This document shows, piece after piece, positions 50,539 through 64,000 of a stretch of 64,000 nt of DNA. Origin of the DNA: Amoebidium appalachense (lineage: Eukaryota; Ichthyosporea). The DNA lies in assembly GCA_963693365.1 (NCBI GenBank), contig CAVNZM010000005.1:6510001-6574000 (forward strand). Reading direction: 5' to 3'. The notes below the pieces were generated by a model. That model made no database searches. It was not told the DNA's origin and saw nothing but the letters and a program-made list of their open reading frames with translations. Numbering within the stretch: the stretch's first letter is position 1; each line of letters opens with the position of its first letter. Both the position numbers and the translations under genes were made by a program.

Positions 50539-52047
50539 AGTCAGGTGGGGGAGTAGAGAACGAGTTAGAATGGGCAGGGGTGGCGGCGGTGATGGTAGAG
50601 AAAGGGGCTAGGCGGGTAGGGGAGGGGGAGAATTGGGAAGGAGGGAGGGGGGCTAAAGCAGCAAAGGGTTGGGGGGAGGCAGAGACACGCCAAAACAGAC
50701 CATCAACTTACACACACGTGCAGATGGTTAAGGGCTATGGGGTGGGTTGGGGGGGAAGAGGGGTAAGGGGGGCAGGGAGAGAGGGGAAAAAGGATGTGGC
50801 TGAAAGTTCTAATTTGAAGAAGATGACTCTAGTGGAAAGACACGGAAGGGGGGCATGGCTGTGGTGGTGCACGTGGGAGAAGAAAACGTGATAGTGAAAC
50901 GATCTTGCTCCTTAACGGATAGTCTAAGCAAAAGCATCGCTTAAACACAGGATCATCATGACTTATAAAAAAGTGGAGCGAACCGAGCATGTCGCTGGTA
51001 CACTACTGCCAGAGCAGAATTCAGAATTCAGGAACAAGGTTAGGGAAGGGCGGAGGGGGGAGGGAGGCCCGGGGAAGGGGGAGGGGGAGGGGGTGGGTGT
51101 GTGTGTGTGGGGGTGGGGGGGGGGGGGGGGGAGGGGGGGGGGGGCGGGGGGGATGGAAACTAAAAGTGAAGGTAGCAAGGGGGGCAGAGATGGGTGCCGA
51201 CCAGCACGCGCACGTATGTAAGCGTGTGTGTGTGTGTGTGTGTTGGGGGGATGGGGGAAGGGGGAGGGGAGGCAGAGGGGGGGAGGGAGGGACTTGCATC
51301 GTTTGGTAGATGCTTAAAGGGCTCATCCATAAGGGAAAGGTATCTGCGGTCTGTGGAGGTTGGCGTGTCAGACGGGGACCAAAATCAGGGACGCTCAGAA
51401 TAAACACAGAGAGAATCATCTGACTTACATTGCCATCTTCCCTTCTTCCCTCCCCTCCCCCCTCCCCCCACCCTCCCCCCCCACCCCCGGCCCCTCTCTT
51501 TCCTTCCTCCCCCTCCCCCTCCACTAAACGCACGCACACGCGCACGCACGCACACACGGACACACGCATGCATACACACTCGCGCGCGCGCCCACACACG
51601 CACACGCACGCACGCACACAGCGGCTGTGTCACCTCACCCCACTTCCATTTCACTATCTAGCTCTCGTTCTTTGAAGGGGAAAAAAATTAGGCCGAAGGG
51701 CAACGGGAGAGTGAGATGGGGAGGGGGGAAGGGGGGGGGGGGGGGGGGGAGGGGGGGAAGGGAGAGGGAGGAGGAAGGGGGGGGGGGGGGGGGGGGGGGG
51801 GGGATGGTGCTAAGAAAATAACAGTGGCCAGGGGAGAAAAAGTGGACCAACCAAACAGAAGGACTAGAATGGGTAAACCGTAAATTAATCCAACTCAAAA
51901 GATCTATACGATGAGAGAGCAACATGAAGAGAGGGAGGGGCAAAACAGGAAAAAGGGGTATAAAGTTGGAGACGTACGTTGTATTGCCGAGTATGCACTG
52001 TTGATTAGCAGGAGAAACCCCACCGCCAAAAACAACTTGGCGCTCAT
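45662..52047 (-). CDS. EMC5: ER membrane protein complex subunit 5 (4 exons, 101 aa)
   Basis: Exons: 52047-51978, 51350-51298, 49866-49766, 45743-45662 (TGA at 45664-45662). Phases 1, 0, 2 agree. EMC5 (MMGT1) is a small two-helix subunit of the ER membrane protein complex, which inserts tail-anchored and multi-pass proteins; it has also been described as a magnesium transporter. The first exon encodes a hydrophobic helix (about 4-21). The family AxQHRxYxxL signature reads AIQHRRYLSL, the LPxDIxxQT signature reads LPNDIFYQT before the second helix (about 47-62), GEF reads GDF, and the C-terminal FNHRGRVL is identical to animal EMC5. It is shorter than the human protein (131 aa), with a reduced tail. 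The second intron has a GC donor (GAT/GCAAGT), without which the frame breaks. The 4-kb third intron is full of repeats. Start is the only ATG giving the first helix. Confidence 0.93.
45836..46078. repeat. GTGAGT-type variant repeats
   Basis: Repeated gtgagt units mixed with (gt)n and a triplicated ccagtg block (46000-46017), just inside the third EMC5 intron near its acceptor. On the sense strand this is CA/ACTCAC-rich. Confidence 0.85.
46493..46612 (+). repeat. Repeat family B, copy 1
   Basis: A unit of about 120-130 bp beginning atgtgccacccc, through tgtgggggttggggctgggg and gcatcaaacactct, ending gggcagagctcta. Other copies: 48071-48180, 49375-49503, 60686-60815. Here it directly precedes a G run and a family A copy. 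Confidence 0.9.
46633..47322 (+). mobile_element. Retroposon family A, copy 2 (3'-truncated)
   Basis: Begins at a G run then TTTGAATGCGACAAAAAGTA, and follows family A for about 670 bp to cagagcggtgtgtgcatgcg. It then breaks off into another G run instead of reaching the poly(A) end seen in the 13527 and 58714 copies. Lies in the third EMC5 intron. Confidence 0.85.
47570..48180. repeat. Tandem composite repeat, unit 1
   Basis: Order of parts: an A-rich lead, tcctacgacacgtccaacc, repeat C (gtgccaccccgtactatcaa to ggcagagctctactatgtgc), a C run, cactgtatgccgaaaaa, a CA array, a gatatttagaacgga block, then repeat B. The same order recurs at 48785-49503. Confidence 0.88.
48353..48456 (+). repeat. 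Family A head fragment
   Basis: Diverged copy of the first 100 bp of family A, ending at the conserved taagcagagcccatcc. It sits between the two composite units. Confidence 0.75.
48785..49503. repeat. Tandem composite repeat, unit 2
   Basis: Second copy of the 47570-48180 arrangement, offset by about 1.2-1.3 kb. CA and C runs differ in length, but the unique blocks are close to identical. Contains repeat C at about 48879-49010 and repeat B at 49375-49503, plus a (GCAC)n tract at about 49195-49243. Confidence 0.88.
50381..50485 (+). repeat. Family A head fragment
   Basis: About 100 bp related to the start of family A (ccaagtacgaagcaca to aagcagagcccatt), preceded by a G run, in the third-exon/second-exon interval of EMC5 (second intron side). 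Confidence 0.75.
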
Positions 52048-52768
52048 TTTGCAGATTTGTTATACTTTAATAACTTGACAATGGATATTACGATGACTAT
52101 TACAGAGCGCTCTGCTAAACTCCAAAAAAAAAAAAACGAAAAACAGCAGGTTGCGGTGGCGCTGTGCAACATGAACAAGCCTTTGAGCAAAGCAAGACGA
52201 CCGTTCTTTTTTCAGTATTTTAAGATCCATCTAAAAAGGTTAAACTGATTTACTTCATAAGGGTAAACAAAGATTTAAAACCTAAAAAGAACCACAAATT
52301 TGCCCGTCCTTCTCCTTTGTTGACGTAACATTAAAATGACGTCAGACTGTCTCCCACGCTCGGCCGGGCCTCTTTCACCAGCTCAACGGTTTCCTTGGGC
52401 CTCATTCGAAACACAGCCCCTCTTGTGACGGGTGTCTGTGTTTCCCCCCCTGCCCGGCTGTACGTGCGTGCACGCAGACAGGCGTGGGGTTACACGCACA
52501 TTGATAGGCGGGTTAAAGGTCGGTCGTGAGGGGAGGCGCCCGCGGTCGTAGTATGAGCCCGCTACAGGTTGTGGTAGCGGAAACAGGAACATTACTGGAG
52601 GGAGATAAAGAGAGAGAGAGCACGTGTATGTTTCAGTGCAGTGCGTGTGTGGTTTTGTGTGTGTGTACCTGTTTGTATGTCCCTGTGTGTGTGTTTACTT
52701 GTGAGCCCTTTATTGTGTGCGTGTGTGCGTGCGCGCGTGTGTGTTATATGTGCATGTGTGTGCATGTT

Positions 52769-52855
<87 letters not shown>

Positions 52856-54446
52856 ATCGATCCGACACTGTGTGCGCGTGTGCGCGTGCGTGTTTTTTTT
52901 GTGTGCACGCGCTTTGCCTCACTACAGCTGTTTATTTCAGGAGCTTTTGACTCACAATTATGGGGCTGGAGGATGGGGCTTGGGGTGTAGCGTTGTATAC
53001 GAGGTCAGAAGTCTACTGAAGCCACAAAGGAGTTACATATTCCCAATTTTTATTGAGTTTATAAAAAATTTGTATAAAATGGTTGTGCAGGATAGCACTA
53101 CAGATTATGGCGTTGGTGCCACGGGCACATAAAACCACTTGCAGTGTTTCTGTCTTTGTTTGGACCTGTTCAAGGCTCAATATACACCGCAGAGGAAGAG
53201 CTGTGCAGTAAAGGCATTCATGTTAAGCCTCTGATAGTTCTGATAAACTCTCCTTTCACAAACTTGAAGCTCATAAAGTGAGCAAGCAGCAAACTGGAAT
53301 CATGAATACAAGTCAGTCACCAGATAAGAGGAGGCCTTCGGTGCACATGTACGGGCAAACAATCTATATATGTACAAGCATACAATTGAGTGTGATTCAT
53401 TCGTGCTGTTGTATGTGTTGGTTTTGTGCCTACGTACGTACAAAGATGCAGCAGTTAAGCATGAAGCACCAACTGAAGAAGTGTAAGTGCGTACTCATGT
53501 TGAAGCTTCTTGCAAGAATATATGCGCTTATGCATATGCATATGTGAAGTGACCACCAGTCCATGCATAATATATGCGTGTATTCCATATGCATGCATAT
53601 GCGCGTATACCATTGATGCAGAGTGGCCATGATGCACCGTTCCCAGGCACAAGGTGAAAAATTTGTACGTGTGTTACGTTTCTTGACTGAGCTAGGCGTC
53701 AGGGAGGGAGGGAGGGGAGGGAAGAAGGGGGTGGGGGGGGGGGGCTCGTCTCAACTGAGCTTTAAGGTCGGGGCTACTGCGGGTGGGGGAGGTGGGTGTT
53801 GGGAAGGCCGGGGGAGGAGGGGAGGGGGGGGGGATGGTTTCGTATACACTTGTATATAGACGTTCAGCTTGTAATGTTCATAACAGTTTTATACCCACGT
53901 CACATTCACACTACCACTGGTGTGTGCATACGAAGACGGAAAGGCATGGACACACTTGAAGATTATAGTAAATCGTTAATTCAAAACAGTTTATCATGCT
54001 TGCTTGAGGACTACGGCCCTATTTAGTTAGCCCATTGCTTTAGAAATGTCTATGTTATTTCAACAGAAGAAAGAATTATCAAGCCAACACGTGTTCTTGT
54101 TTCTTTGTTGTGCACATTTGTATACCTGCACGTGGGAACCCTTGAGACCGTGTGTTGTGCAGCTGTGTGTACACGAAGAAGGAATCCATGTCAACGTTAA
54201 AACAAAAGCTATCCACACTACCACTGCTATCTCTCTATCTAGGGTGGTGATCATCAGGTGTGTTCTACTTTCAAGCACACCCGCTTTTCAAACCGGCATC
54301 TACATTTCACGCTCTCCCACCCACTTTCCGTTCAACAAACCTTGCCGGCACATGAACTCCCCAACTTACAACCAGATCATCCTCCACATTCTCCGCATTC
54401 TCCCTTACCTCCCCAATCTCTCACCCCACAACGTCTAATCTTTCGT
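52048..54446. other. Intergenic between EMC5 and septin
   Basis: No supported gene. Short plus-strand frames at 52081-52248 and 54046-54438 have no similarity. A (GT)n array lies at about 52771-52854. A tttatttcag acceptor-like site at 52931-52940 precedes a 60-codon open frame, but I could not link it to another exon. Confidence 0.5.
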
Positions 54447-62794
<8,348 letters not shown>

Positions 62795-63422
62795 CTGTAC
62801 GTGTACGTGTGTGTGTGTACGTGTGTGTGTATGTGTGTACGTGTGTGTGTGTATGTGTGTACGTGTGTGTGTGTGTGTGTGTACGTGTGTGTGTGTGTGT
62901 ATGTGAGTACGTGTGCATGGGTGTGTACGTGTGTGTGTGTGTGTGTGTGTAGAAGTGTGTGTACGTGTTTGTAAGTGTGTATACGTACGTGTGTGTCAAT
63001 GTGGGTACGTGTGTGTGTGTCTGTGTGTGTCAGTGTGTGTGCACATTCATGTGTGCGTGCGCGTGTAAGTGTGTGTGAGTGTGTGTACGTGTATGGGTAT
63101 ATGTGTATGTGTACATGTGTGTGTGTACGTCTGCGTAAGTGTGCGGGTAGGTGTGTGTAGGAGAGAGAGTGTGTGTATACGTCTGTGGGGGTGTACGCGC
63201 GTACGTGTGTAAGTTTGTGTGTATGTGCGTGTTTACGTGCATGTGTGGGGAATGGGGGGGACTAAAGTGGGGAGGGTTGGGGGAGGGGAGGGAGGGAGGA
63301 GGGGGTGTACTCGTGTGTGTGTGCGTGTATGTATCATGTGTATGTTCTGGAAAATGAATGGGTACGTGCTGGGTGTGGTAGGGTGGAAGTGAAGGTGTGA
63401 CTTAGTCTATGAGGGGGAAGCA

Positions 63423-63468
<46 letters not shown>

Positions 63469-63611
63469 CGTGTGTGTATTGTGTCTGTGTGTGTCTGAGT
63501 GTGTGTGTGTGTCTGTGTGTGTCGGAATGTGCATGTACGAGTGTTGGTGCAAGTGGTTTGGAATGAAGATATGTGTGTGTGTACGTGTGCGTGTGTTGGG
63601 ATGGGAAGGAA

Positions 63612-63646
<35 letters not shown>

Positions 63647-64000
63647 TGAATGCGGAACACAGTACGAAGTACGCATACACGATGAGAAGCATGGTGCAGG
63701 ACACATGCAAAGGCAAACATTCAACTATGCAGCATCAGCCATGCGCACAGTATGCGTCATAAGCAGAGCCCATGGGGGGGGGGGGGGGGGGGGGGTGAGG
63801 TTTGAATGCGTCATAAAGTACGAAGTACACAAGAACAACGGATAACAAGATGCAGAGTGCAAACCATACTTTAAGAGTATGCAATAAGCAGGGGGAGGGG
63901 GGGGGGGGGGGGGTTTGAATGCGGAACACGGTGCGAAGTGCGCATACACGATGAGAAGCATGGTGCAGGACACATGCAAAGGCAAACATTCAAGTATGCA
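62795..64000. other. Septin 5' region or intron; GT-rich with family A heads
   Basis: Mostly GT/TACGTG variant repeats and G runs. On the minus strand I found no exon that could supply the missing septin start. Three family A head fragments lie at about 63641-63775, 63798-63892 and 63911-64000, each placed directly after a G run. Confidence 0.6.
63641..64000 (+). repeat. Three family A head fragments in tandem
   Basis: Each begins G-run/TTTGAATGCG and continues through a gtacgaagtac-like block. The first and third share a variant (cggaacac, atgagaagcatggtgcagga) and the middle one is closer to the full-length copies. The last is cut by the window edge. Confidence 0.85.

Noticed and set aside
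52526-53132. Possible plus-strand gene with exons near 52553 and 52941
   Set aside because: A start codon and a good acceptor exist, but no matching donor and phase could be found, and neither peptide is recognisable.
54046-54438. 130-codon plus-strand ORF next to the septin stop
   Set aside because: No similarity, no splice partner, and it lies in the likely 3' UTR of the minus-strand septin.

Overview
The window is eukaryotic nuclear DNA: spliceosomal genes with very long introns, dense simple-sequence repeats ((CA/GT)n, (CT)n, G or C runs up to 47 nt) and retroelement debris. A T-box factor, a septin, an FHA-plus-tandem-BRCT protein resembling MDC1, and EMC5 together point to an opisthokont, most likely a holozoan. 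A unicellular holozoan such as an ichthyosporean, or an early-branching animal, fits best. The species cannot be named from the sequence alone.

Layout. 1-6,565 is a duplicated, repeat-rich upstream region: two copies of a LINE 3' end with the same flank, and a decayed copy of exon 1 of the next gene. 6,566-17,299 (+) is a MYND zinc-finger gene. Its fourth intron carries an uninterrupted second type of reverse transcriptase ORF and a 0.9-kb poly(A) retroposon. Two decayed copies of its last-exon end follow at about 17,330-17,625. 20,857-25,004 (-) is a T-box transcription factor, convergent with the MYND gene. 25,005-30,153 is intergenic with a diverged LINE ORF end. 30,154-44,744 (-) is the MDC1-like DNA-damage mediator (FHA, acidic linker, AT-hook, tandem BRCT). 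45,662-52,047 (-) is EMC5/MMGT1, a 101-residue protein whose third intron holds nested and tandemly duplicated repeats. 54,447 to at least 62,794 (-) is a septin with an EF-hand-like segment joined in frame upstream of its GTPase domain. Its 5' end was not found and is probably beyond the window.

The five gene models were built by hand: protein similarity first, then splice sites, then reading phase. All junctions keep frame except one in the MDC1-like gene (start of its sixth exon), which is uncertain. Exon lists are in each entry. The genes are not an operon and share no obvious pathway: DNA-damage signalling, ER membrane-protein insertion, cytoskeletal GTPase and transcription.

The observations most worth following are the EF-hand/septin fusion; the MDC1-like protein with conserved phospho-binding residues and a TQXF motif; complementary GT-rich and CA-rich tracts at intron ends; a GC-AG intron in EMC5; a T-box lacking the usual minor-groove phenylalanines; and a retroposon family whose copies all begin at a G run.
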